A DNA stretch of 64,000 nucleotides from Spizellomyces punctatus DAOM BR117. Taxonomy: Eukaryota; Chytridiomycota; Chytridiomycetes; Spizellomycetales; Spizellomycetaceae. Within the stretch, counting starts at the first letter, position 1, and every line of letters begins with the position of its first letter. The notes beneath the pieces were generated by a model. The model saw only the letters and a list, made by a program, of their open reading frames with translations. It did not search any database and had not been told where the DNA came from. The stretch lies in contig NW_015971548.1 of NCBI RefSeq assembly GCF_000182565.1, forward strand, positions 62,001 through 126,000, written 5' to 3'. Positions 31,894 through 43,100 of this stretch are shown one piece after another. The translations under genes were made by a program, and so were the position numbers.

Positions 31894-34800
31894 TTAAAAC
31901 GTCTGCGAAATCCGATGTCCTCTCTGCACCCGACTAATACGCCATTCATTAGGCTTCTCATACCGGTTAAACAAAGGTTCCAATCGCTCTTGTCGTTTCC
32001 GTTTACTAATCTTATTCGCATCCGCAGTTTTGAAAAATGCAGGAGCGACTTCCACTAACCATTTTGGCTCAATAGCGACGACTTCTCTCATGTACTCTTT
32101 TGTTGTTAATACCAATTCATGGTAAATGACCCATTCGGGTTGTCGGTTGAAGAGGGCGGAAGATGGGTGAATATATACAGGGGTGGCTTCGACGAGGGTC
32201 TTATATCCTTCTTGGGGATCTTTCTTGGCAGCATGACGGAAAAATCCTCCACAGATGGCTTTTCGCACTTTATTGTAGTTCTTGCCGCAACTGACAATGT
32301 CGTGCCGGTATCGGTCCATGATCCCGAGCAACTGCTTTCGGATATCTTGAGAGCGCCGCAATGAACGGGCCTGGACAAAGTTCTCGTAACACCAGGGATT
32401 TGAGAATTTGCTGGTCTTCCATGCATTGTAGACTGACAAGAGAGTAAGATGGTCGCCTTCCGGTTGATGGAATTTTGCTTTTTTGGAGTCGGCCTGTGCC
32501 TGCTTTTCTTTTGGCCGATACCAAATGTTTTGAACCGAAAGCATCGCCACGACAGTCAAAATCTCTTCCGAACACCCCAAATCTACCGAGAAGATCAACA
32601 TCTTGGCTAGTGATGGCTCAAGAGGGAACTCGGCCATCTTTCGTCCAATACGCGTCAGCAAGCCCTCGTTGTCTAATGCACCGAGCTGGAACAATAGTTC
32701 CATAGCCGTGATCAACGTTTGAACAGGCGGGGGGTCCATGAAATCAAAGTTCAAAAGATCATTGATTCCCATGGCCTTCAACATCAACACAGTGTTTGAC
32801 AAGTTCATTCGCTGAATATCTGGCACTGCATTCGGCAGCATCTCGTTTCTATAAGCAGCCTCCGTATATAGCCTATAGCATTTTCCGGGGCCAGTTCGTC
32901 CAGCACGTCCAGAGCGTTGCCGAGCTTGAGCTTGTGAAATCGGAACGACGACAAGCGCATCCATACCAAGTTTTGGATCGTAGGTATTCTGTTTAACGAA
33001 TCCTGGATCTACCACGTAGTAAATCCCGTCGATGGTAATAGAAGTTTCCGCAATGTTGGTAGCAATGACGACCTTTCGTGCTCCCGGCGGAGCTGGCTCA
33101 AAAATACGTGACTGCATTTCAGAAGGCAACGCAGAGTAGACTGGGAGAATAATCAACTCGGGGACCATGGGCCCAAGGGCTTTCATTCGCTCGTACAGGA
33201 TCTCTGCTGCCGTGTCAATCTCTTCCTGACCAGTCAAGAACAATAGAATATCACCTGGCGGTTCAGAAAGGTGGATTTGCATAACGGTAATGAGTGCACT
33301 ATCAAGGTAATCCGACTCTGGTTCTTTAGCAAACAAGATCTCGACAGGGAACGTTCGACCAGGAATAGTCAGAATCGGACAATTGAAAAAGTATGTCGAG
33401 AACTTTTCAGCATCCAATGTAGCTGATGTGACAATAAGTTTCAGGTCGGGTCGCTGTTTGACGGTCTTCTTTAGCAGTCCAAAAAGAACGTCAGTGTGAA
33501 TGGTGCGTTCGTGCGCCTCATCCAGTAGAAGAACCGAGTACTTGCTCAGCTTGGGATCGATCAAGCATTCACGAAGAAGCATACCATCCGTCATGTACTT
33601 GATTTTGGTTTCAGGGCTCGTGCAGTCTTCAAAACGTATCGTGTACCCAACCTCCTGACCTAATCTGCACCCCACCTCTTCAGCAACGCGCTTTGCAACT
33701 GACATGGCTGCGACACGACGCGGCTGAGTGCATCCAATCATGCCCCGGTTGGCAAAACCTTCTTCAGCAAGATATTGTGTCATCTGGGTAGTCTTTCCGG
33801 ATCCGGTATCTCCAACAACAACAAGGACCTGATTCTCATCCACAGCTTTGACAATGGTCGAACGAAGTTTAAAAATTGGCAGTGATTCTCGTTGCTCCGT
33901 GATCGATAGACTCGTAATCTTTCCAAACGTGGTAGCGTTATTGAACGTTTTCTTCTTCCATTCTGGAACATTATCTTCAGTTCTGCCAAATCCTTTCAGA
34001 TCTTGTGCAAAGTGTCTATCTGACCGGTCAGCCATGGGATCCACCCATGGTCTGTTGAGATCTTTCGGAACAGCATCATACTCTGCTGCTGCCTGCTGCT
34101 GCCGAATCTCCCTCCGTTCTTTGGCCAAGGCTGCCCCAGCCAAAGCCGCTCGGTTCATTGTTCCATCAGGGTTCTTTACAATCTTGATAGGACTAAGTTG
34201 CACACTCTGCTTTGTTTGCCCTTTTAGGAACGATGGTTCTTCGTCCCTAATCTCAATATCCAATTCCTCCTCGGCGTCCTCATAATTTAGCAATCCTTGA
34301 TCTTCATCAAAAGTAGGGTATTCTTTCGGATCGAGCACACCGGATGCAATGAGCTGTTTGATCTCCCATCTTTCTGGAGATGATATACGTTTTACATTTG
34401 GCGTGTGGGTATCGATATCATCCACTACAGGTACTTCGCTAAAAGACGTCAGAATCGGTCGATCAGGATTCCGCATTGCCTCGGCTGCTAGTTCCTCTTT
34501 GGTCTTGATCCTTAAGTGAGGAGTGAGATCCCTTCCACTTTCTTGGTCCACGTCTTTCATCGACAGCCCGATCCTGTTTCCAGCAATAGTCATCACCTTA
34601 ACCTTTACTTTTTGGCCTTTTGAGACGACATCGGACGGATGGACAACCCGCCCAGGGCCAGCCGATAAATTGCTTATGTGCACCATTCCTTCCGCGCGAC
34701 CTCTGATCCCCTCCAGACTAACAAATGCACCAAAGTCCCTAACACCGCTGATTTTTCCATTGTAGATTTTGTAGAGCAGGGGTTCATCATCCAGCCCCCC

Positions 34801-35430
34801 ATATCCCCGATCGCGGTCACGACCTCGGCCCCTGTCCCGCCCCTCATCTCGTCGTCGTGGACTGCTATCCCTTCGACTGCGTTTTGGACTCCGACTACGG
34901 CTTCTACTTCCTTGCCGCTTATATCTACCGGAGCTTTCTCCGTCACCCCTTTTTTCCCTTGCGTTCGCCTCGTCCTTTTTTGAGTGCAAGAACCCTTCCA
35001 ACTCTGCAAGAACATCTTCCGCGACTTTGGTGTCCTCTACCAATTGACTTGCTCTGGTTGGATCATCTGGTATTGCTAATCCAGGAAACTTTGCGAGCTT
35101 CAGCGTCCTATCTTCTCCGTCATCCTGTTCCCAGTCACCACCATTTTCTTCAGGCAACTTTCCCTTTCCTTTTTTCCCCTTCTTTTTCTTCCCATTGCCT
35201 TGGGGTTTCAAGGTTCGAATTAAGCGATCGAGATTTGTCACAAACGATTGAGGGAATTCAGCACCGACATTGTCCAAGCTCTTTTTGAAGTCTTCGACGC
35301 TTTTTGACTGTCCGTGCAGGTCGATAATAAACTCAGCAAGAACCTTGTCGTTGATTCCAGTGTGGTTGAGAAGTTCGCTCGTAATCTTTGATACAAGGGA
35401 GAGATGTTCAAGCTTTTCCAGATCGGCCAT
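31894..35430 (-). CDS. PRP22: Pre-mRNA-splicing DEAH-box helicase Prp22/DHX8
   Basis: This is an ATP-dependent RNA helicase that releases mRNA from the spliceosome. The intronless frame encodes 1178 residues, against about 1150 in yeast and 1220 in human. Order: N-terminal helical domain (1-75), a basic RS/RD-rich segment (about 170-215), an S1 RNA-binding domain (about 222-295, [18 protein letters not shown]), then the helicase core with motif [11 protein letters not shown] (about 540), DEAH (about 636), SAT (about 668), FLTGQEEID (about 731), TNIAETSIT (about 790) and QRSGRAGR (about 838). HA2/winged-helix and OB-fold regions follow. The conserved C-terminus is GHRISQTF. The S1 domain with this terminal motif separates it from Prp2, Prp16 and Prp43. 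Confidence 0.97.
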   Translation of the reverse strand: MADLEKLEHLSLVSKITSELLNHTGINDKVLAEFIIDLHGQSKSVEDFKKSLDNVGAEFPQSFVTNLDRLIRTLKPQGNGKKKKGKKGKGKLPEENGGDWEQDDGEDRTLKLAKFPGLAIPDDPTRASQLVEDTKVAEDVLAELEGFLHSKKDEANAREKRGDGESSGRYKRQGSRSRSRSPKRSRRDSSPRRRDEGRDRGRGRDRDRGYGGLDDEPLLYKIYNGKISGVRDFGAFVSLEGIRGRAEGMVHISNLSAGPGRVVHPSDVVSKGQKVKVKVMTIAGNRIGLSMKDVDQESGRDLTPHLRIKTKEELAAEAMRNPDRPILTSFSEVPVVDDIDTHTPNVKRISSPERWEIKQLIASGVLDPKEYPTFDEDQGLLNYEDAEEELDIEIRDEEPSFLKGQTKQSVQLSPIKIVKNPDGTMNRAALAGAALAKERREIRQQQAAAEYDAVPKDLNRPWVDPMADRSDRHFAQDLKGFGRTEDNVPEWKKKTFNNATTFGKITSLSITEQRESLPIFKLRSTIVKAVDENQVLVVVGDTGSGKTTQMTQYLAEEGFANRGMIGCTQPRRVAAMSVAKRVAEEVGCRLGQEVGYTIRFEDCTSPETKIKYMTDGMLLRECLIDPKLSKYSVLLLDEAHERTIHTDVLFGLLKKTVKQRPDLKLIVTSATLDAEKFSTYFFNCPILTIPGRTFPVEILFAKEPESDYLDSALITVMQIHLSEPPGDILLFLTGQEEIDTAAEILYERMKALGPMVPELIILPVYSALPSEMQSRIFEPAPPGARKVVIATNIAETSITIDGIYYVVDPGFVKQNTYDPKLGMDALVVVPISQAQARQRSGRAGRTGPGKCYRLYTEAAYRNEMLPNAVPDIQRMNLSNTVLMLKAMGINDLLNFDFMDPPPVQTLITAMELLFQLGALDNEGLLTRIGRKMAEFPLEPSLAKMLIFSVDLGCSEEILTVVAMLSVQNIWYRPKEKQAQADSKKAKFHQPEGDHLTLLSVYNAWKTSKFSNPWCYENFVQARSLRRSQDIRKQLLGIMDRYRHDIVSCGKNYNKVRKAICGGFFRHAAKKDPQEGYKTLVEATPVYIHPSSALFNRQPEWVIYHELVLTTKEYMREVVAIEPKWLVEVAPAFFKTADANKISKRKRQERLEPLFNRYEKPNEWRISRVQRGHRISQTF

Positions 35431-36741
35431 GCTGGGCTAATGGGCGATCAAGGTCCTCGGCTGCTGCAAGAACAACCACTGCGCACACTGTCCACACACA
35501 CACCAGGTTTTCATGCATGACTGTGCCTGTTTACTATGGCTACGCCGCCCATGGATGACTGTGCACTTCATCACCGAATGTTGCCAAGGAAACAGGCTTT
35601 GAATGGGGGCTGCCGATGCGTCGGGCGGTGTTTGGGAGGGTCAACAACTTTCATCACGCGACGTCGTGTTGTGCATCCCCATGGGGGTCAACGTTTTGTG
35701 TTTTGACTTGTCTCAAAACGATGAGTTCATTCCAATTGATCGTTTGTTGGCGTATGGCCCAAAGACCAATGGGGATGGGGGGAGAGACCCTGGGCATCCT
35801 TGAACCATCGTCTTTGGGTGGTCGATGAGACGTACGCAACAAGAAAAAAGACAAGCGGCCCTTTCAATAGCGAACAAGGTGAAATCATATCGTCGGGTGA
35901 CCCGGGGAGACCCTTTGTCCTGTTGAATGGTTCTGTTTTGTTAAAAAGTCAGACAGGAACATTACCACATTTGCGTTTTGTTTATCTTGAAAAGTCACAC
36001 TTGTTTGGGTGGTATGACTGCGAATAGAAGACATTTAGATATTTAATGTGCATGAACCTTTTATCCTTGTGCCCTTTTTTGTCCCATTCCTGCCGTCATC
36101 GTCACTAATCGTCGTCATCATATCCTCTTCGTTCATCGTCGTCGTTGTCGTCGTTCAATAAAAAGAACACCGGCAATAATCTTATAACTAAGCTATATTG
36201 GTCAATATTCAAAATTTAAGGCTTTTGGCGCCGCCCCCCCCCCCCCCCTTTTCGCCGCCGTTTCGTTCAAACAACTGCAACTGCGCTCTCGCTTGCCAAC
36301 AGATTTCCAGCTTTTTTTTTTTGTTAAAGAACACTACACGATTGCCTCAACCAACCACACATAACAACCAACATCGACTTTTGGATATTACCAGTAACCA
36401 GTCGTCCTATTCGTTACGCTGATCCGAACCGATTCACGCCACCGGCATAAACAAAGCACACCTACTGTTTTTGAGGTAAGCATGGCCTGCGATCTGAGTG
36501 GAGCATGTCGAGAGTGAGCAATGGTGGGCTATAGAACTCATCTTGGTGGCGTAGGGATTGGGAGGCTCCTTGTCTGGGGAGATCTGCATGGGTGGGGAAG
36601 TCACTGGCATGCTGTCAACTTTCCTCTTGCTAACGATCCTTGGCTTTAGGTGAAACAGAGAGCGTTACGACCTTCCCTGTCATTGTAGCCTTGACGATAC
36701 CTGGCGTCCGGCAGTGCATGCGTGGGTGCTCATAAAGGCCA
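35431..36741. promoter_or_regulatory. Divergent promoter region with probable 5'-UTR intron
   Basis: This region separates PRP22 from the bHLH gene. A C-run (about 36233-36249) and pyrimidine-rich tracts lie upstream of a probable 5'-UTR intron at 36476-36649, with donor GAG|GTAAGC, branch site TGCTAAC at 36629-36635 and acceptor CTTTAG. A five-codon uORF at 36718-36735 precedes the main start. No protein gene was found in the open frames around 35600-36030. Confidence 0.55.
36718..36735 (+). promoter_or_regulatory. Five-codon upstream open reading frame
   Basis: ATG CGT GGG TGC TCA TAA ends six bases before the ATG of the bHLH gene, downstream of the probable 5'-UTR intron acceptor. If the leader is as predicted, scanning ribosomes meet it first, so it could repress or tune translation. 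Confidence 0.45.
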
Positions 36742-38024
36742 ATGATTCCTCTACAACGACAGTCATCATCACCGCAGAATTATAATCACAAACCTTCTCA
36801 TCAACAACAACCACAACAACAACAACAGCAGCAACAAGTACAAGCATCCCACAACCAACGAGAATCCCATCCCGCCATGATAATCTCACACCAGCCTTTT
36901 GACGGGCAGGGATTTTACCCGCAGCAGCAGCAACAGCAGCAGCATCCTTCCGTTCGCCTCCCCAACGCACCGTATCATCCACATCCAATGCAAAAGCAAG
37001 CAATGTCCACGATTGACCCTAGTCTGCTGGCCATCAATCAGTTCGGTTCCACGCCTCCTGTGAAACAGGAAGATTCGGGAATGGAGGGTCTCAATGATCC
37101 TTTTGGAAATCTCGGCGGTGAATACGAGTTGGGCAGCGGCCTGGAAGTTGCCGACCCATCCGTCATGATGTCTCCACTATCCAGCTCCCCCCTAGACGAT
37201 CCGGAATTTGGCCCGCGCTCATCGAATTTCACTCCTCATGGATCGGGCTCGTTGAGCACGTCCCTGCACAGCACCCCTTATGGTAAGGCTGCAATGGCCC
37301 GCGGAGGAAATTGTTGATGATGATGGTACTAAATTGGCCGTTGGTAAATATTAGGCACCCCAGGAGTACAGATGCCCCATGGCAACTTCTATTCAATGTC
37401 CATGCCTGTTCATGCTACAAATGGCTTTGGTGCGATGGATCAAGCAAAATTGCTTGGGTCTCAACCCAGCTCATTCTCGGCTTACGGACAGATACCAGAA
37501 ATGATTGACGAATCAAGCTTAAAACAGTGAGTATCCGACAACCTGGCAACATAAAGTGTGAGATTGCAAGAAAAAATTGAGACTAATGCCGCTTTAATCT
37601 TTCCAGATTGGATCAACTTACGGAAAAGCGTCGTCGACGCCGTGAGTCACACAATGCAGTAGAACGCCGGCGCCGCGACAACATCAATGAAAAGATTCAG
37701 GAGCTTGCAACTCTCCTTCCGGACTTTGCTTCTGATTCGCAGAACAAACCAAACAAAGGAGTCATTTTGCGTCGCTCAGTGGAATACATTAAGCAAATGC
37801 AGACATTCGCCACACTTCAAGTGGATCGCAACAGAGAGCTCGAGCAGATTTTGCGGCGCGTACTTGAGCAAACAGGCATCAATGAGGTGGATCTGGGACT
37901 ATCGGTCCCTCTGGGTACTCCAGTGGAAATGCCATCCGTGGCTCCTCCAGGTCCGGGCGAGCAACACGTTGACCACAATTCAATGGAACAAGGGGACTAT
38001 GTGGACATGGGACACGACATGTAA
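36742..38024 (+). CDS. bHLH-leucine zipper transcription factor
   Basis: Exons 36742-37282, 37355-37526 and 37607-38024 encode 376 residues. Residues 1-80 are Q-rich (two polyglutamine runs), typical of an activation domain. The C-terminal bHLH starts [20 protein letters not shown], with His253, Glu257 and Arg261 in the class-B positions that recognise CACGTG. Helix 2 ([20 protein letters not shown]) runs into a short zipper ([15 protein letters not shown]). The closest comparison is the USF/MiT/Rtg3/Nuc-1 type, but I cannot assign orthology. The first two codons follow a uORF, suggesting translational control. Confidence 0.88.
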
Positions 38025-38700
38025 TTCAGGCGCTTGAGAAGAACATCCATTATTGTGTGTGTGAAAGGGAACTACTTGCATTAGAATGAACTCTACGGAT
38101 AAACGTGGGATTGCTGGGTTTTGATGGACGACCAGTTGGGACGCTGGCTATTTGCGGGGGATGCTAGGTCGCTCAAGGTTTTTTTTATTGTAGTTACGCA
38201 AAATCGTTTTTAGTATGCTCGGGATGCTCCTTATGTAATGACGAAGATTACAATGACATGAAATTTTGCTCAGTATCTTCGAGATTTCCACATAGGAATG
38301 AATCGCCTCCACGTCTTTGACGACTCTACACAGCGACCTCAATCAGCTGGAGCTGCCTCTGCTCTACATTGACAATGGCCAGAGGAGCAGATCTGGCCCG
38401 TAAACGAATACCCTAAATTCCAGGTCCCCCAAAGCTGTCGTCCTAGGAAGTGATCGTATGCTACTCCGCCCATGAGTAGTGCCGAGACTCTACGAACCCT
38501 ACCCATACGATAAATACTCACATCTAAAGTGCTTACAGATCATCTATCCAAAACAATTAATTGCTCGTAGTGGTGGAAGCTGCGTTTGGGTTCGATGTTG
38601 GTCACGTGACATGAGCATCTGTCAAAATGATGGCCGTACTGCGTGTGGTGAAGAGTCCCTCCTGAATTCGTCCAAACATCTGTGGTCAACGCCGTTCACC
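38025..38700. promoter_or_regulatory. Intergenic region with GTCACGTGAC palindrome
   Basis: This region lies between the bHLH gene and eL42. A perfect 10-bp palindrome GTCACGTGAC lies at 38601-38610, 91 bp before the eL42 start codon. It contains the CACGTG E-box bound by class-B bHLH or Cbf1-type factors. Nothing else was recognised. Confidence 0.5.
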
Positions 38701-39501
38701 ATGGTACGTATTCCTGCATCCATCCATCCATCCGTCTCGTCCATCTGTCCGTCATCACGGTGCTGGAGTGTGGAGTAGGGCGGGGAGGAAAAGTTTGGAG
38801 ACTTTTAGAAAAGAGCTGAAGCATGGAGGAGGGAGGGCGGATTTCATGGGCTGGAGAGACATGCGAAATGGCGAAAATTGAGCTTGGACATGCGCGAGTG
38901 GAACCTATGCGAGACCTAGTGCTGAATTATGCTGATATCGGTTGTCCTTTCTAGGTCAACATCCCGAAAACCCGGAACACCTACTGCAAGGGGAAGGACT
39001 GCAAGAAGCACACCCCCCACAAGGTGACCCAATACAAGACGGGAAAGGCGTCTTTGTTCGCTCAAGGTACGTGTAAAGTGGAAATATCACCATGTGAAAT
39101 GTATGTAGAAGGGGAGATGGGCAAAGTGTTGACGAAGGGTGGATTTCGGTGGAAACAAATGCAATTGAGGAAATGGATGTCCGTTTCAGCCGAAGCAAAT
39201 CTGACATATGGATGTCCCTACTAGGTAAGCGTCGTTACGACCGCAAGCAGTCCGGTTTCGGTGGTCAGACCAAGCCGGTGTTCCACAAGAAGGCAAAGAC
39301 CACGAAGAAGGTCGTGCTTCGTTTGGAATGCACTGTCTGCAAGTACAAGCAGCAGATTGCATTGAAGCGATGCAAGCACTTTGAGCTCGGTATGTACTCG
39401 ATGTCGTTCCTAATCTCAAATAGCCGTTATTTCTCATTCCCATTGTTCGCAATCAAAAAGGTGGTGACAAGAAGACCAAGGGTGCTGCCCTCCAGTTCTA
39501 A
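38701..39501 (+). CDS. RPL42: 60S ribosomal protein eL42 (RPL42/L44/L36a)
   Basis: This is a large-subunit ribosomal protein near the E site. Four exons give exactly 106 residues, the standard length: the ATG codon alone (38701-38703), 38955-39066, 39225-39389 and 39461-39501. Introns are 251, 158 and 71 nt. The sequence is canonical, from [19 protein letters not shown] to the zinc-binding CTVCKYKQQ and the end [11 protein letters not shown]. Proline at the GQTKPVFHK position (residue 56 in yeast) is the cycloheximide-sensitive form. The intron immediately after the start codon is common in ribosomal protein genes. Confidence 0.97.
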
Positions 39502-40153
39502 GCGCAATGTGGTCGTGATCAGAGTTGCTGGTGGAAGGACATGGTGGTCCGGGGGGTGTCCTGTACGAGAGCAGGCACTGTTGTATTCAATCTTGTCAAT
39601 ATAATTCTCGACCCTTTCCGTCTTGGAATATATAATCAGACCGTAATGGAACAGAGGAGGTGATGGTCTCTGCGCAATGTGGAGTGGAGAAAAGATGTGG
39701 AAAGCCCCATTTTCGATGGAGAATCTAATGCTGTGATTGTGCATTCCATATTGTGATTATGGCATGCCTGTTGTCGTTCTATGTCCCAGATCAACGTCAC
39801 GTTGATTTGCATAAGCCGGAGGCCAAGGTGTCAGATACCGGCCCCATCCACCGTGCAACACTTAATCACACATTGGAGCTGGCGTTCTGAACATCTTTCG
39901 TTTACCATAGCCATTCACCCCGAAGTTGCTTCGTAAAGGCGCTCTTTCCTTGCCTTTTTCTTTGAAGCGACATTCGCCGCATGGAACAGCCACGCACAAT
40001 AGCATTAATCGACAGACGGCTTTGACAGCCACTTTCTACCGTGGAAGTTGAGCATACCTGGGCCGTCCTCCTCAAAGACAGTTTAGAACGGACTAGTTTT
40101 GCAGTGGCGGTCTCACTCCTTTAGAGTAAATTCTCCAGCGACGATCTGATCAT
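39502..40153. other. Intergenic region
   Basis: 652 bp between eL42 and the Furry gene. It includes a TTGTATTCAATCTTGTCAAT-type 3' region. No gene was seen. Confidence 0.5.
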
Positions 40154-43100
40154 ATGGAGGCGGGAGGGAGTCGAGATCGCGGCCATCCAGAGGAGGTGGG
40201 CAGGCAAACACCACCACCTGTTCCATCTAAAGGGCCATTACTTGGACAAGAGCCGGTACGACAAGCGCAAAGCAGTGGCGGCGGTACGTTTGCTGGTGCG
40301 ACAAACACGCATCCAGATGGGGTACCACAGCGACAAGGGAGCATTGGAGCAGGAAATCAGACGTCGAGTCAGCGGGCAAGCATGCTACCAATCTCTGCTT
40401 CTGGGCCTGGAGGTGGGTCGGGTGGGAAGCGCACTCCAGCACAACTAGCTTTGCAGAATGTGTTTGCCCGCTTTGTCCGAGCTGCAGAGTTGAAAGTGAA
40501 CACATTGATGCACCTCCAACCCTTGGTACGTGCTGTGACCTTAGCACTCCTTTACCAAAGGAGAATATCTGCATGGTGTGCAGGTCATTGTCTGTGTCTC
40601 TGCAGCTACTCATCGGTGATCATCTACGTCCCAGGATCGGGAGCTTGATCTCTTTGCACCAATTCGTCCGGGAACCGATAAGACGCTTGATTGTCTACTG
40701 GAGTCGGTTGGATCTGTTGCCAAACATTGTCCAAAACTGATGATCGACAGTATAATGGTCTGGCGAAAGTCGAAAAGCGAAGCATCTCCCGGTGAAGGAA
40801 CACGCAACATGTATGGTGGCGGAACAACGTACAGTAGTTTCTTCTGCGATGGTTGACACGTCTTTTTTTGACAGCACAACTTTGTATCCTCATTTAAAAG
40901 GAAAAGACATTGAAAACATTTTAAAGGAACGAAAATCGGTACGCAATTGGTTGGTGGTACCCGATTACCCAGTAAGATCGTCGATTGAACCCCTTTTTGA
41001 AAACGTAGCTAGTTTCCAATTTCATACTGTGCCGCGTTCTCACTGCCATCATACAACGATTAACACGGGAAACACTGCCAGATGACTTGGCTGAAAAGCT
41101 AGAAGATATGGTATTTGGACAGCTCCGAAACGCAGACCCGTGAGTTCCTCAAGGCTTTCGACTTTCCCAAAAAAAATCGAATGTAATTATCGTGCAATAT
41201 ATGTGCAGTGATCTAACGATCCGATCTGTCAATCGGCAAGCAAATATTGATCTATTCGCGGAGCTCGCTGGAGCGCTATCCAACATTCGGTTAGTGCTCT
41301 CACTGTTGATTTTGCGCTGCTGATTGGGAGAAAGAATGACATGAGTATCTTGCGTCGCCGAAAGATTCGCCACTGTGAGTGGGCGATTCGTTTCAGAACT
41401 TTCCAAGGCAGCTACCTTGAAAGAAGGAAAGCTGGACCTTTTCATTCGCAGTATGAGATTTCTGAAGCTCAAGGTACGTGCTGATATGCTGCCTCATATT
41501 TTGTCTTACAGATGCAAGAGCTTAAAATTTTTCAGATATATCCCATGGATGAACTGGAAAATACGGCCGACTTTTTGCAGACATGTGCTGAGTTGTTTCA
41601 TGATGCGCATAGCTCTCGGATAAAGCATGCATATGCTGAAGTGTTTGTCCAGCTGCTGGAACCCATAGCGGCGGTAAGAGGTAGCGCGTACAAAAGTCCC
41701 TATTACGACAGTAGGCTGACACTAGTCATTAGGTTGCAACCGCGGAAGTGAATCTTCCAGCATGGATGAAAACTGTGGAGCTGATTTTCCCAAAGGCGAA
41801 TAAGATGGTTAGCAAGCCGCGACATTTGCAGGTTGGAACCCATCATGTTGTATCGCTTGAATGGCCCAATTGTAGTTACCGCTATTATCTCTTCAGGCTG
41901 CACTGCCGTTGATCAATACACTATTGTGTGTATCACGAAAGGATTTCTTTCACAAGCATTGGGGTGATTTTACGGAGCTTTGCGTCAAACAGCTACGAGA
42001 TAAGCTACTACGGACGATCGCGCTTTCGTCAATCACCCGGCTACTTTGGGTTTACCTCTTCCGGTGCAGCGAAACATCTACCGCCAATGTATATCGGCGC
42101 ATAGATTCAATTACAAAGGTCCTATTTCCTCCGAATCGGCGAGGCGTCGTTCCTGCGGAAACCAGCCTGCACGCGTTCGTTCAAATTGTTTACTTTATTT
42201 GTGTACGGTATCCTGAATATGGAGCCAACAATGTGCTGACCAACCTGCTTGGGATTGAGCATGGGGCAGCAGTGCTTTCGGGACCAAGCAATGCGATCAC
42301 GGCCTCCAGTAATGCAATTATTTCAACCTCGAGTATTCTCATGGGTGAGAAAGGATCAGCCACTTCCGCTGTGCCGAGTACAATGCTGGATGATTGGACT
42401 ACCAACACGATGTTGACTGGCTCCAGCTCTGTGTCTACAGCATCTAACATGGTCGTTGGCGATACGGTTGTGAATCCCGAGCGCCTATTGATAGCGCTTA
42501 GAGCATTCTTGCTTTTACTGGCGGATATGGAAGAAGCGTTGGGTAATGGCCAAAAGGAAAATGCAGGGCTAACCGCTGGTACGGTTTCTGCTGTTAGTGG
42601 GAACGCTGGAACTGGCAAGGTGGTGGTGGAGGCCAAGGTTAACCTGCCAGCGCCACCTTTTCCGCAAGTCGATTGGCATTATACCAGCAGCTACTTTGGC
42701 ATTGATGTTCTAAACAAAATGAGAGAACGGACCTCCAGAGCAGAAGTATCTGGGGATATACGGATGCCCTTATCTGAAATGTTCTTTATCGTATGGGGAG
42801 TAGTATGCGAGACTCGTTAGAGCGCTTCACTGAGACCCTTGCAAGAGTTGCCGTTGCATTGGATAATGTTTGTGGATGGTCATTGCTCACCGAACACGGG
42901 TGCTATGTTATCTGCAATTGCAGCGTCGACCCCCGGGACNNNNNNNNNNNNNNNNNNNNNNNNNNNNNNNNNNNNNNNNNNNNNNNNNNNNNNNNNNNNN
43001 NNNNNNNNNNNNNNNNNNNNNNNNNNNNNNNNNNNNNNNNNNNNNNNNNNNNNNNNNNNNNNNNNNNNNNNNNNNNNNNNNNNNNNNNNNNNNNNNNNNN

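Noticed and set aside
35603-36030. Small gene upstream of the bHLH factor
   Set aside because: Overlapping frames on both strands are open by chance. None has protein-like composition or splice partners.
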